A DNA stretch of 64,000 nucleotides from Diphasiastrum complanatum (taxonomy: Eukaryota > Streptophyta > Lycopodiopsida > Lycopodiales > Lycopodiaceae). Each line of letters opens with the position of its first letter. The first letter of the stretch is position 1. Positions 1-10,316 of the stretch are shown one piece after another. The position numbers and the translations under genes were made by a program. The stretch is taken from NCBI GenBank assembly GCA_029204225.1, contig CM055101.1, positions 1,970,295 through 2,034,294 of the forward strand, given 5' to 3'. Below the pieces are notes generated by a model. That model ran no database searches, was not told the origin of the DNA, and worked only from the letters and a program-made list of their open reading frames with translations.

Positions 1-139
1 CACTTAAATAAGAATAATGAGATTCTACTATATGAGCAAAACTTCATAAGTATAATCTTGAAAATAGCATAGAGAGAGTAAATCATTCACATCAATAAAA
101 TGAGAATAGACTAACTCACTAACTTCACTTCATTCCATT

Positions 140-1733
140 TCAAAGAAATATGCGAGAACAAATGCTCCCTCGTAGATGTTCTAAATATGAAATAACCGTC
201 TTAACTTCCATAACCACTTCTTGGCATTGGCCCTTCGATAATCGCAAGCCTGAATCCATTGGTGAGTGAGCTAGTTTACAATTGATCAAATTGTATCTGA
301 TAAGGGTATTGTGAAGATACCGTTGCTGAGTGATAAAGATTAGCCTTCTCGCTGTGTTGAATGCCCAAACAGAAGTGAGCTTTGCCCAAATCGGTCCTGT
401 CAAGTTCGGAAGACAACATCTTTTTAGCATCCTTCACCAGATTGGTACTATTGTTGAAAAGCAACGTATCATCGACATACGAGGTGATAATTATAAAAGA
501 TTACTGCATTAACTTGAAGTAGACATTAGAATCAGCCATAAAGTGCTTTGTGGAGCTTGTAGACATGATGCTTCATACCTTCGTGAACGTATCCTTCAAG
601 CTGGAGCATGTAGATGTCTTTTTCGATGATTATGTTCAAATAAGTTGTCTATACATCGAGTTGATGTACTTCAAGGTCGGCTGTTGCAACATATGATAGG
701 AGGGCTCGTATCAATGAATGCTTGACTACTAGACTGAAAGTCTCATTTTAGTCAATGTTGGGGATCTGAGCGAATGCTCGTGCTACTAGTCGAGCCTTCC
801 TTCGATCATAGCTCCATTGGCATTGTACTTGATGTTAAAGACCCATTTGCAATCAATAAGATTGTTGCCAGAGGGAGCTTCGACTAGTGACCATGTCTGG
901 TTCTTGATCAGAGAGGAATACTCTATGTTCATCGCTTCTCTCCAAACATTAAAGTCTGGTTGTCTAAGTGCCTCTTCGACGGTAGTCGGCTCATGTATCT
1001 AAAGACATGCCAAAACTCAGGAATGTACTCTGTGGGCTGTGTGCGCACTCAGTTTCATCTTCTTGGAGGAGGTGCCATTGGCTGCCAATCCTTGGATTTG
1101 TTGTTGCTGAGTAACAACAACTTCTTTGTCTGACTCATTGTCGGGTAGTCCATCGACTATAGGCACACTTGAGCCCGAGACTCGAATTGTCGTATCGGAG
1201 GCAGAGGCATCAAAGGTTTGCATGGAACTTTGCATTTGCCTTTGAAATCGTCAAACTGATCCTCGATAAAGACTGTATCCCTACTGAATAAAATCGTATA
1301 GCTTGGTCAGATGAAGTGTATCCAATAAGGATGGTCTTGAGACCTTGGAAGTTGAATTTCTTCCTCGTCTCCTTTGGGATCTGCGCATAGGTGATGCATC
1401 CGAACACTCGAAGGTTCTTCATTGAAGCCTTAGAACCTGTCCAAACCTCATGTGGTGTTTTGCCTACGAGGGCCTTAGTCGAACATTTGTTTTGAACATC
1501 AGCTGTAGTGGGGAGAGCTTCAACCCAGAAGCTCTTCGACAAAGATTCATGTGCCAGCATACATTTGGCTGCCTCGACCAGGGTACGATTCTCTTTCTTG
1601 AACTTAGTAGAGATGTACTCTCCACCATTATTGGACCTCAGGGCTTTGATTTGTCTGCCAATTTCTTTCTTTGCATGCTCCTTGAAGATTCTGAAACAAT
1701 TGAAAGCTTTTGACTTCTTCTTGATAAAGTACA
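140..1733 (-). pseudogene. Ty1/copia pol remnant (CopA family): integrase to RT end
   Basis: Read on the minus strand this is the 3' two thirds of a copia polyprotein, broken into frames. Positions 1733-1210 encode the integrase core and C-terminal part (NGGEY, then KTPHEVWTG and the FGCITYAQIP motif). Positions 1235-1017 are the variable linker, about 1002-750 the N-terminal RT region, and 430-140 the end of RT (THFCLGIQ-like, then SPMDSG). The first catalytic integrase aspartate region is missing and the second Asp reads Asn (RSNNGGEY). Compared with the copy at 22500-24134, about 90 bp is deleted near 1600 within integrase, but this copy keeps about 28 bp near 815-840 that the other lost. 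It is certainly non-functional. The right end abuts GTACA (1729-1733), the target-site duplication of element E2. Confidence 0.9.
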
Positions 1734-2117
1734 TGAAAGATTATAAAACGACCCCCAAATAGACTGCCAATCTAAGGAAATTGCTAACGGAAGTCGTTCT
1801 ATACCACAATTATAGCTCAAGCTCCATTGGGTTATGGAGTCGACTTATGAGCAAGAGTCTAAGAATGGTTTAGAAGAGCACAACTCTATTCTTCATTTGC
1901 TTAGAGATTCAGCATTGCTCAACAAAAAGATGAATAGCCATTGTAATGGGCTCATAGGCTCAAGAGTCGGACAACAATAGGTGATGAGGAGTATATCACT
2001 TGCTAGGGCACTCACATTCAAAGGCTATACAGATTGACAGATGCATAAATAGCATATGAGCAAATTCGTGTCCATGGTTCATAAATATAGCACTTGGATG
2101 AATAGCTTTTCTTGGAT
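1734..2117. mobile_element. Terminal piece of insertion element E2
   Basis: Starts TGAAAGATT immediately after the GTACA target duplication inside copia integrase. The same piece occurs at 24140-24426 and, inverted, at about 62815-63214. It has no coding potential that I recognise. Here it ends near 2117, where the palindrome-bearing block S2 begins, so this is a truncated element end and not a complete insertion. Confidence 0.7.
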
Positions 2118-2194
2118 ATTAGATTTTTTTTGGAATCTAGTCTACACAACTAAAAATGCAATCCAACATCATATGTCTACAAAGCTTCAGAGAA

Positions 2195-3135
2195 TACCTC
2201 TAACTCGAGCACTGTTCGAGTTGGACACCAAAATTTTGTCCAGATTATACACTCTTGGCAATTATAGCAAGCCTGACAAAGGAACCATGGTCAAACTTCT
2301 GTTATGAATTGATCATTACCATTATGTTAGTTTGCATACCTAACTCGAGCACTTCTCGAGTTCCACAATTTGGAATCTAGTCTACACAACTAAAAATGCA
2401 ATCCAACATCATATGTCTGCACAGGCTTCAGAGCATAGCTCCAACTTGAGCACTTCTCCAGTTACACACCAAATTTTGTCAACATTATACACTCATGATA
2501 TAGTATTAATACTTGTTCAACTAAAAGACAATCAAATATCATATGTCTACAAAAGGCTTCAGAGCACAGCTCTAACTCGAGCACTGCTCGAGTTAGACAG
2601 TTTGAAATCTACTTTATAGAGCTCAAAAAGCAATAGCATATGAGATGTCTGTACAATGGAATCATGGCATACATCTAACTCGAGCACTGCTCAAGCTAGA
2701 CACCATTTTTGTCTAGATTACACACTCCTACCAATTATAGCAAGCTTGACAAAGGAATCATGGCAAACCTAACTCGAGCACTGGTCGACTTCCACAATTT
2801 GGAATCTGGTCTGCACAACTAAAAATGCAATCCAACATCATATGTCTACAAAGGCTTCAGAGAATATCTCCAAATGAAGCATTGCTCAAGTTGGACACCA
2901 ACTTTTGTCCAGATTATACCCTCCTGACAAAGGATTCATATAATACATGTAGAACTGAGAAATAGTCAAATATGATATGTCTACAAAAGGCTTCAGAGCA
3001 CAGCTCTAATTCGAGCACTACTCGAGTTTGAAAATTTGTAATCTACTTTATACAACTCAAAAAGCAATTGCTAATAATATGTCTATACAATGGAATCATG
3101 GCATGCATCTGCCTCGAACACTGCTCAAGTTAGAC
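2195..3135. repeat. Palindrome array cluster 1 (dimeric ~235-bp repeat), copy 1
   Basis: Nine copies of a near-palindrome with core CTCGAGCACTGCTCGAG, usually extended by TAA and TTA, start near 2201, 2341, 2443, 2573, 2676, 2770, 2874, 3007 and 3112. Two kinds of downstream flank alternate strictly. One (2201, 2443, 2676, 2874, 3112) continues GGACACCAA then TTTTGTCCAGATTATA. The other (2341, 2573, 2770, 3007) continues with a CACAATTTGGAATC or GACAATTTGAAATC sequence. The true repeat is therefore a two-palindrome unit of about 198-242 bp. No gene is visible; short ORFs across it only translate the repeat (TRALLEL). The family is unknown to me. Confidence 0.85.
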
Positions 3136-3185
3136 ACCAACTTTGTCTAGCTTATACACTCTTGGCAATTATAGCAAGCCTGACA

Positions 3186-3189
<4 letters not shown>

Positions 3190-3221
<32 letters not shown>
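3190..3221. repeat. (CT)n microsatellite, about 16 units
   Basis: Uninterrupted CT dinucleotide tract at the end of palindrome cluster 1. The corresponding tract in the second S2 copy (39511-39591) has about 40 units. Confidence 0.95.
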
Positions 3222-3224
<3 letters not shown>

Positions 3225-4720
3225 AGTTTTCAGAATATTGCAGATATTTCTCTAGCATTGTGAACTCTAGCAAGGCGATATTCCTCAACGCCTTGGATAT
3301 CTACTCGTGAAACATTTAATTTATGACTACATTGTTTTCAAGGAATACAATATAGCAATGCGCTAATATTCAAAGGGGTAGAGGTTTTCTAAGAGATCAT
3401 TTAGACACATTGCGATTGAATGGCGATTTTGATAATGCTTGCAAGAGTATGGAGTCTTTGGAAATGTGCCTACCTTACTATTGCCACTACTATTGTACCT
3501 GTATGATCTTGTCACTTTCGTTGTACCTGCATGGACTATATGAACTTGTCGCTTCATTTTTCCTAAATGAATTGTAAATGCTAATGCTGACTTAGAAGCG
3601 TAATCTCTGATTGTGTGCCTGTATGATTTTGTCGCTTTTGTTGTTCTTGTGTAATCTGTTATTGCTAATCTTGTCTGAGCAGCGTAATCTCTAATCGTAT
3701 TCTCAAATCTTTGCTAGTGAAAACCTGGAGGGAAATTCAACTAGATTACTAATCTCTAGTATAATCTCTGCTCTCTAGATTGCTAATCTCTAGTCTAATC
3801 TAAGCTCTTCCAAGAGCCACGTTTCAAAAAATCTGCAAGTCACTAGTTTCTAGTCTCTAGTAGTCTAAAATTGGGAGAACCAAAATTCAAATTTAGTCAA
3901 GGTGAGAGTTTGGCATAGAAGTCATATACCCAGTCGTTTCTTAATTAAAACATAAATAAGACATAATTTTGCCATGTGTTTTTACAGCTTTTGCAATGCA
4001 ATTTTGTTTTGGAAACACAAAAATGCATTTGGGAATATATATGTGAGCATTGATATCTATGATTCTAGTTTCCTTTGATAATTATTTGAAATGTCTCACA
4101 TATGTTTGAGCTCTTCTATATTTCACATATTAATTATGAAGTCATGTGTGTGTTATGAGACAATATATGAAGTCTCATGTATCACTAGTAACATATTTGA
4201 TGACTAATGTCATCAAATATATTAAACAATTTGTTTAAAATGTTTGTCTTGAACGTTTTTGGTGATACTTGACATATTGTAGCCATAGCCGATTTTGTAT
4301 TTTTGCTCTAATCTAATGTGGTGTATAGACTCCTTGTATTTACTAATAGGATGTTGTTCCATTACCAAACTACTAGCCTTTAAATGAACAACTCTTTGTG
4401 TGATCAAATTTGCTCTAGTCTTGAATTTTTGGACTTTGAACAAAGATTGTTGTGTTATTAAATAATTTTTTTTGTTTCCTTAAAAAACAAAAATATCTTT
4501 TAAACCCTAATCAATGAAACTACCTAATGTAGTCCCAAAAATACTAGGTTTGAAATACACAAAGTCAGAAATACTAATGGTCATGACTCATGAGAAATTC
4601 AAATGAATGATTTCTTTATCATGTCAATAAGTTGTCATTAGAACATTGGGAAAAAAATTGGGGGAAAAATTGCATATTTTTTTTTTGGACACCTTCACTA
4701 TAGTCTTAAAAAAAATTAGA
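3222..4720. other. AT-rich non-coding spacer with degenerate TAATCTCTAG repeats
   Basis: No gene is supported. Between about 3598 and 3880 a degenerate motif close to TAATCTCTAG recurs many times, forming a weak short-period repeat. The rest is AT-rich without recognisable motifs. The same sequence is present at about 39592-41070. Confidence 0.6.
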
Positions 4721-4724
4721 TCCA

Positions 4725-6005
4725 GCCTACTCAAGCAGTGCTCGAGTTCTAGCCATTTCTTCTGCCCTCTCTATATGAACGCTTGTACTACAGTCTAGTC
4801 ATTTTAGAACTTGAGGACTAACTCAAGTTGCAAGAGTTTTATAATGATACAAATTTATGGGTTCCTGTCTTGATTTGAAATTCCAACTTTGACATGTTCC
4901 TCGAACAATGCTCGACTTAGATACTGTTAATTGATAAGTGAAGATGCTAAACTTTATTGGTTTCGTATTTTGAGAGCGGAAGAGATGGTCAATCTTGTCT
5001 TTCTTTCCAAGAGTGTTTGACTTTGACATGGTGGGCAACCAGCTTCTACTTCTAGCTCGAGCACTGCTCGAGTTAAGACACCAATTTAGGAAGTTTTTTT
5101 TTCTGAATTCACTAATATGGTTAAATTACTTTTTTGCACTCTTATCAAAGTATATGCAATCACCTTCTACCTCTAACCAGTGAGCACTGCTCAAGTTAGC
5201 CAAGAGATTATGTTGTTGATGTTCAATGTAGCACAAATTTCTCCATCCAACAATTGTGTTCCAAGTTTGGCATGTAACTTGAGCAATGCTCAAGTTATAA
5301 ACTTTTTATTGGTAAGTAAAAATATTGAAGTTTATTGGTTTTGTATTTTGAGAAGCTTTAACAGAAGTTCTAACAGTCTTATTTTTACAATGATGTTCTA
5401 GCACTGCTCGAGTTAGCCCAAATTATGTTATTGAAATTGAATGTGTCACAAGATTTGTCCAGGCACCAATTTTGATCCGACTTTGAAATGGCCGGAAACT
5501 AGCTTCTACTTCTAACTCAAGCACTACTTGAGTTAGGCAATTTTTTCGAATTTTTTTTTGGAACTCACCACTATGGAAAACCTACAGATTTGCACTTTTA
5601 TGAAAGTGGATTCAATTAGCTTTCCCCTCTAACTCGAGCATGGCTCGAGATAGCCAACATATTATGTTGTTGATGTTCAATGTAACACAAAATTTGTCCA
5701 TCCGTCAAATGTGTTCCATATTTGACATGTAACTCGAGCAATGCTCGAGCTAGAAACTGTTTATTGGTAAATAAAAATACTGAACTTTATTGGTTTCGTA
5801 TTTTGAGAGCGGAAGAGGGGGTCAATCTTGTCTTCCTTTCCAGTAGTGTCCGACTTCGACATGGTGGGCAATCTGCTTCTACCTCTAACTCGAGCACTGC
5901 TCGAGTTAGCCAACAGATTATGTTGTTGATGTTCAATGTAGCACAAAATTTTTCCAATTGTGTTCCAACATTGACATGAAAGTTGAGCAATGCTCTAGTT
6001 ATAAA
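4725..6005. repeat. Palindrome array cluster 2 with different flanks, copy 1
   Basis: Twelve more copies or partial copies of the same palindrome core start near 4729, 4810, 4899, 5053, 5173, 5275, 5398, 5513, 5630, 5730, 5886 and 5980, spaced mostly 94-156 bp. The flanks do not resemble those of cluster 1. CACTGC-centred copies are followed by TTAGCCAACAGATTATG, and CAATGC-centred copies by TTATAAACTGTTTATTGG. Several copies show both arms changed together, for example CTTGAGCAATGCTCAAG at 5278 and CTCAAGCACTACTTGAG at 5516. The array ends just upstream of the ORFs that start at 6130. Confidence 0.85.
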
Positions 6006-6129
6006 TTGTTTATTGGTAAGTAAAATGTTGAAGTTATTGTTTCGTATTTTCAGAAGCTTTAACAGAAGGAAGTTCTAACACTACTATTTTTACAGTGATG
6101 GATCATTTGTAGGAATAATTGTTCCCCTT

Positions 6130-6657
6130 ATGAGTGACATCGAGAATTTAGTAAAGATTGACAATAAGTATGAGTGACATCGAGAATTTAGTTTGACAAT
6201 AAGTATAAGTGGTACTTTGAGGTTTTTGAGAATGGTTCTAAATTAGACATATTTTTCTTTGTGCTTTGGATTGATACAGGAAACACTACGAGTTGTGGAT
6301 GTGTGGTGGATATTCAAGAGGAATTTGATGATTGTGGTTCTGCATTTTTGAAAATATCTACTAAAAAGAATGAGAAATATTTTGAGATCTATGGTAGTAT
6401 CGTTGATTATGATGTCGCGCTGATGGTAGCAAGCGTTTAGAAAAATCTGAACTCTTGCTACGGATAGAATTGGCTATTCACACAAGGAGATACTTGAAGG
6501 CTTTCGAAGGGCCAAAAGCAAAATTCAAAATTATCCTAGTTTTCTTGGGTCGGAAAGAAATGTTCCAAAAAAAAAGTCCAGACAATGAACTAAAGAAGTG
6601 GAAGGGACAAGTACTACGGAGAGACATAATCACCATGAATCACCTGCAAATATGAAT
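6130..6657 (+). pseudogene. Upstream part of the ParB-like hypothetical gene, copy 1
   Basis: Codon-like sequence runs from an ATG at 6130, but an imperfect tandem duplication (6130-6169 and 6170-6204, unit begins ATGAGTGACATCGAG) adds 35 bp and breaks the frame. Beyond it an open frame runs 6195-6440 (starts DNKYKWYFEVFENG, contains SCGCVVDIQEEFDDCG). A second frame then continues as KRLEKSELLLRIELAIHTRR to the stop at 6655. I do not recognise the protein. The same breaks exist in the copy at 42406-42930, so they predate the duplication or reflect unrecognised introns. Confidence 0.45.
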
Positions 6658-6728
6658 TTAGTGGTTACAATAGTGGACACAATTCCACCTAGGAGTTTTC
6701 AACCACCTTACAAAAAGAGCAAAAGAGC

Positions 6729-7253
6729 ATGAAAAAGGGTGTCAAAGAAAAGAAGGATGTTTCGATTGAAGTTGTCTCAAAAAAATCAAAGGCCTCAAAA
6801 TCATACGATGAAGATGCACTTGCAAAAACAAATATGAGATTGGATGCCTTTAAGAAGTTGTATCCTCTGGGTATACAAACTGAGATTCAAATTGATGTAA
6901 CCAAGTGTGAGCTTCTCCCAGTGCAATATAACTGTAGGCCTTTCAATGGAGATTATTGTGATGCGTTGCAGAGATTGTTGTTTAACACTATTGGGGTGAA
7001 GTTGCCCCCAGTAGATGTGATTCCATTTTATTCAAAAACTGGGGAGTTTGTAGAGGTGTTCGACAGCAAAATTTTAAAGGACAAGGCAGTACAGATAAAA
7101 TTTTATGTTGTGGATGGACAACATACAATACAAGTGGCAATCTTTCACTTGGTTCCAACAAGGATGAACCCATTGAAGACATTTGAAGTGAAGAAAACTC
7201 AAATGATGAACAATAAATGTTGTTACACACTTTCAATAGGATCCAATGATTGA
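6729..7253 (+). CDS. Hypothetical protein with ParB/sulfiredoxin-like C-terminal half, copy 1
   Basis: Open frame of 174 residues. It begins with a lysine-rich stretch (GVKEKKD, SKKSKASKS), followed by a globular part containing LLPVQYNCRPF, a short helix-like segment (DALQRLLFN), LPPVDVIPFY and YVVDGQHTIQVAIF. The order resembles ParB/sulfiredoxin-type domains: an Arg/Pro-containing strand, a helix, a strand, then a DGxH motif followed by a helix. This is inferred from pattern only and is not a confident family call. Relative to the copy at 42874-43530 one C is missing near 6706, which shifts the upstream frame, so the ATG at 6729 is probably not the original start. Expression is unknown. 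Confidence 0.5.
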   Translation: MKKGVKEKKDVSIEVVSKKSKASKSYDEDALAKTNMRLDAFKKLYPLGIQTEIQIDVTKCELLPVQYNCRPFNGDYCDALQRLLFNTIGVKLPPVDVIPFYSKTGEFVEVFDSKILKDKAVQIKFYVVDGQHTIQVAIFHLVPTRMNPLKTFEVKKTQMMNNKCCYTLSIGSND

Positions 7254-7932
7254 GTACTATCTCCTCCTATGAAAGATCTTACAACAATTTGTGAATTGAT
7301 TATCACTATCACTAGCTACTCAAATCTCTCTAAAACAAGATCTATTTCACATCAAATGATGGAGTATAGGCAAAGTTAGGATCTAACACTCTTAGCACGT
7401 GTGAAATACACTAAGAAACCAAATTTGACTCAAATACAATGATATTGCATGAAACAAAATGGCTAAGATCTCAAAACAGTGCCTAGATCACATATAGATG
7501 AGATTGGCAAGCATACAACTGTGATTTTGGATCAACCAAGCAATCTCTTGACCAAACCAAATGTGTCCACCCAGGTCTAGGTGCCCTACCTAACCCTATT
7601 CAAAATCTTATAGCTTTTGATTGGCTCAACCAAATGGAATGAAACTGATTGCAACAGAAACTAGACAAAAATAGCTTCAAAACAAGCTATCAAGCAAGAT
7701 AAATGGATCAAACATGAGAGAGAACTTCCAAACTGAAATTGGATGTTCCTTACACGTGTCTGAGCACCTAATTCCGTACAGTACCAGGTCAGACCCAATC
7801 AATGTCCTTTTGATCTCTTTTGATCCAAGATTGAACAAGATAGCTAGGAAAATGGGCCTTGACAACTTCTAGCTCAAGATTGATGAAATTTTTTTCACTT
7901 AGATGGATCAAAATGCATGGTAACCTTAGGTA
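7254..7932. other. Non-coding stretch after the ParB-like gene
   Basis: No ORF of note. It runs into a minus-strand primer binding site, so it may be the untranslated leader of the retrotransposon whose LTR lies to the right. No gag or pol coding is seen in it. Confidence 0.4.
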
Positions 7933-8660
7933 GGCTCTGATACCATGTTGAATTTCACACGTGTGGACTGTCCACTACATGTACTTGTGATCTCCTAAGG
8001 TGTGTAGATGCACCAAGATCAAGACTAGATTGAGATTCAAGATCAATCTTGAATCCTATGGCAAAAACACACTACTACATGCATTCAATCACTTCCAACT
8101 CTCACTCACACGTGTGGTAAGTATTCAAAAAATAATCTAAGTAAAAACACGCTGCTCTCCTCGGGTAGAGAGAGAAAATGCATCATCAGCTCTCGGGTAG
8201 AGAGAGAAAGCTAGAAATCCAATAACTCACAAAATCCATGAAATCACCAAATCAATCACATTCAAAATGACGAGTACAATGATACTAGTAGGTCCACGAG
8301 CTACCACTATGCCTAACTATGATTGGACCATATTTTTTCACCTCTTGATCCTATTGGATCATTGATCTATGCACCTCTTAATTCTATTGGACTATATTCA
8401 AGCACACCTCAATTTCCTATTGGACCTCACAAGGTTCCACCTGTAAATCCTATTGGACCTCTTGGAATTCATCAAACAAAAACTTTACACTTGTCTACAC
8501 TCTAATTAGCAAGTATTTAGCCTCTTACTCTATTTTGGCTCAATAGTGGCATTACAAGTGGAAATGCATAATTTGCCATCTATGCCAAATTTATTCCTAT
8601 CAGCATCCTACACCTAGATGCTTGATGTAAAAAACATAACACCCCTATATCTAACATAGA
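7933..8660 (-). mobile_element. LTR retrotransposon PBS and LTR remnant, copy 1
   Basis: Positions 7933-7945 are the reverse complement of TGGTATCAGAGCC, the methionine-tRNA primer site used by many plant LTR elements. It is directly followed by TGTTGAATTTCACACG at 7946. Read on the minus strand this gives an LTR ending in AATTCAACA joined to the PBS. The outer LTR end is not identifiable, so the right boundary is approximate. The sequence contains two copies of CTCGGGTAGAGAGAGAAA (8158 and 8193). No pol was found on the PBS side. Confidence 0.5.
8332..8468. repeat. Degenerate CCTATTGGACC minisatellite
   Basis: The motif CCTATTGGA or TCTATTGGA recurs at least five times at intervals of about 25-60 bp (for example 8351, 8382, 8418, 8451). 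Short ORFs over it show a recurring Pro-Ile-Gly, which is a translation of the repeat and not evidence for a protein. Confidence 0.5.
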
Positions 8661-8952
8661 TAATCTTTTTCAATTCTTCACAGGCATATGTTGGATTTGC
8701 AGCAAATTGGATAGCTCTTTCTCCAAAGTGCTAGGTTCCTCAAATTTTCTTTGAATCTAGTTGTAGCAAACCTTTGCAAATTGCACCTCAACAATAATTT
8801 GACAAGGATCCAACCAAGAGTTTTGCTACCATTCACGCAATTACAAAGAGCTTAATCTACCATAGCTAGCAAACATGAAGAGCTCAATACAAGTCTAAGA
8901 ACTTCCAAAAGCCAACTATACATAATGAACAAAAAAAAAAATTACATCAGAA

Positions 8953-10029
8953 TTGATGACCTTACACAACAAATTCCATCTGTGCCTGCCTGCACGGGAG
9001 CCTCAGACCATCCCGAGTATCTGGAAGCAGTCGCAAAGATTGACAAGCTCGAACAGGAGCTGTCAGATCTCCAACAATAAACGGAAGATCAAAAGCTGGC
9101 TGCTGAGTTGCAAACTCAGGACTTGGCAACTGCATCTACACAGCCAAAGCGAATGCGGCGGAATCGTTCGAAGGTATGTGCTGACAGATTCCGTACATTT
9201 GCTGAACGCTTCTGAAAATGGTGTCCACCTACTTTTAACATTGAATTACAATGGTGTATGGCATCGCCTTCGACGATTGGAAGCGACCATGAGAGAAGGA
9301 AGACTTTCTCTGGTTATAAGCCCAGCTTTCTATTGAGCAGAAAGGATGTCTCTGCTAGGGCATAATCCAGGAAAAGTTTAAAGTCCTACCTTTCGGGTCA
9401 GCAGAGTTATACATAGGCTCTTCGGCTATGTATGCTCTCGAATACATTCGCATCAAAGAACTTCAATTTTTGCAGAACAAAGACAATAAGTGACATTTTT
9501 GGAAGCGAAATTCGCAGTTTCAATTATACAAACCCAAAGCTATTGCGGATTTAGGCGCATTCGATGACACGGGGTTGCTGATCAACATTAATATGGCGTA
9601 TCCAGAACTATTCAGTCTATATGTGGATTGGGAGCAAAACCTTGAAGAATATTTTGCGGAGATTCGACATAATCTGCAGGATAGAAGGAAGTCATTCAGA
9701 TATAAGCAATTTTGTACATATTCATTTTGGCAGTTTGGTACCTTTGCGGCAAAGACATTATTCTTTATTCAGAATCTTTATGTTAAAAGCAATTTTATTA
9801 GATTCTCATCTCAATACTGTGAAGAAATCACTCTATGAAGTGATTCAGACAAAGATACAAAGTTGACTCAGGAGTTGTTCGATGGAACATTACTCCCTGT
9901 TAAACTAGAAGAATTCAGCAACCTCCCAGTTGACCGATATACAAAATCCAAAGAACATTTGTTGTTGATCGAAGCTCAACAAAACTTGGAGCTAGCTCAA
10001 AAACTATATGAAGAATTGAATAATTCATA
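8953..10029 (+). pseudogene. Unrecognised retroelement-associated ORF, copy 1
   Basis: A broken coding stretch on the plus strand. In the 9.0-9.2 kb part a frame reads AKIDKLEQELSDLQ, a short coiled-coil-like segment. From about 9380 to the TAA at 10027-10029 a second open region reads KFKVLPFGSAELYIG, AYPELFSLYVDWEQN, and ends LELAQKLYEELNNS. It is interrupted by TGA at 9836-9838 and TGA near 9490. At the first of these sites the copy at 45227-46301 has CGA, while that copy has a stop (TAG, 45948) where this one has CAG. An intact ancestor is therefore likely. It lies just upstream of a polypurine tract and LTR, as extra ORFs of some LTR elements do. I do not recognise the product. Confidence 0.5.
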
Positions 10030-10316
10030 AATATTATTCATGTTTTTGTCATGCTGATGCCTATCTGTGATACTAAAGGTAGATCTTTGTAGTTTGAAGA
10101 TGTTTTGAAGTTTGATTCCAGTTTTCATCAAACAATTTCAACTCAAAAACAACCTACTCAACGCAACAACAAGACACATATTCTCTGAAGAAATATCTAA
10201 AGGATGAATCATATGAAGAAGTATTTTTTTTCGCCTCAACGAAAATCTTACGAACAAGAATGTTTCTCGAGTAATCCTCGAAGTAAAGATGATATGTTCA
10301 CGAGGACGTTTCACAT

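Noticed and set aside
2195-6005. CRISPR-like array of palindromic repeats
   Set aside because: The sequences between palindromes are themselves repeats and not unique spacers, spacing varies from 94 to 156 bp, there are no cas genes, and the surroundings are plant DNA.
8323-8505. Small protein with Pro-Ile-Gly repeats
   Set aside because: It reflects the CCTATTGGACC minisatellite. The second copy differs without codon bias.
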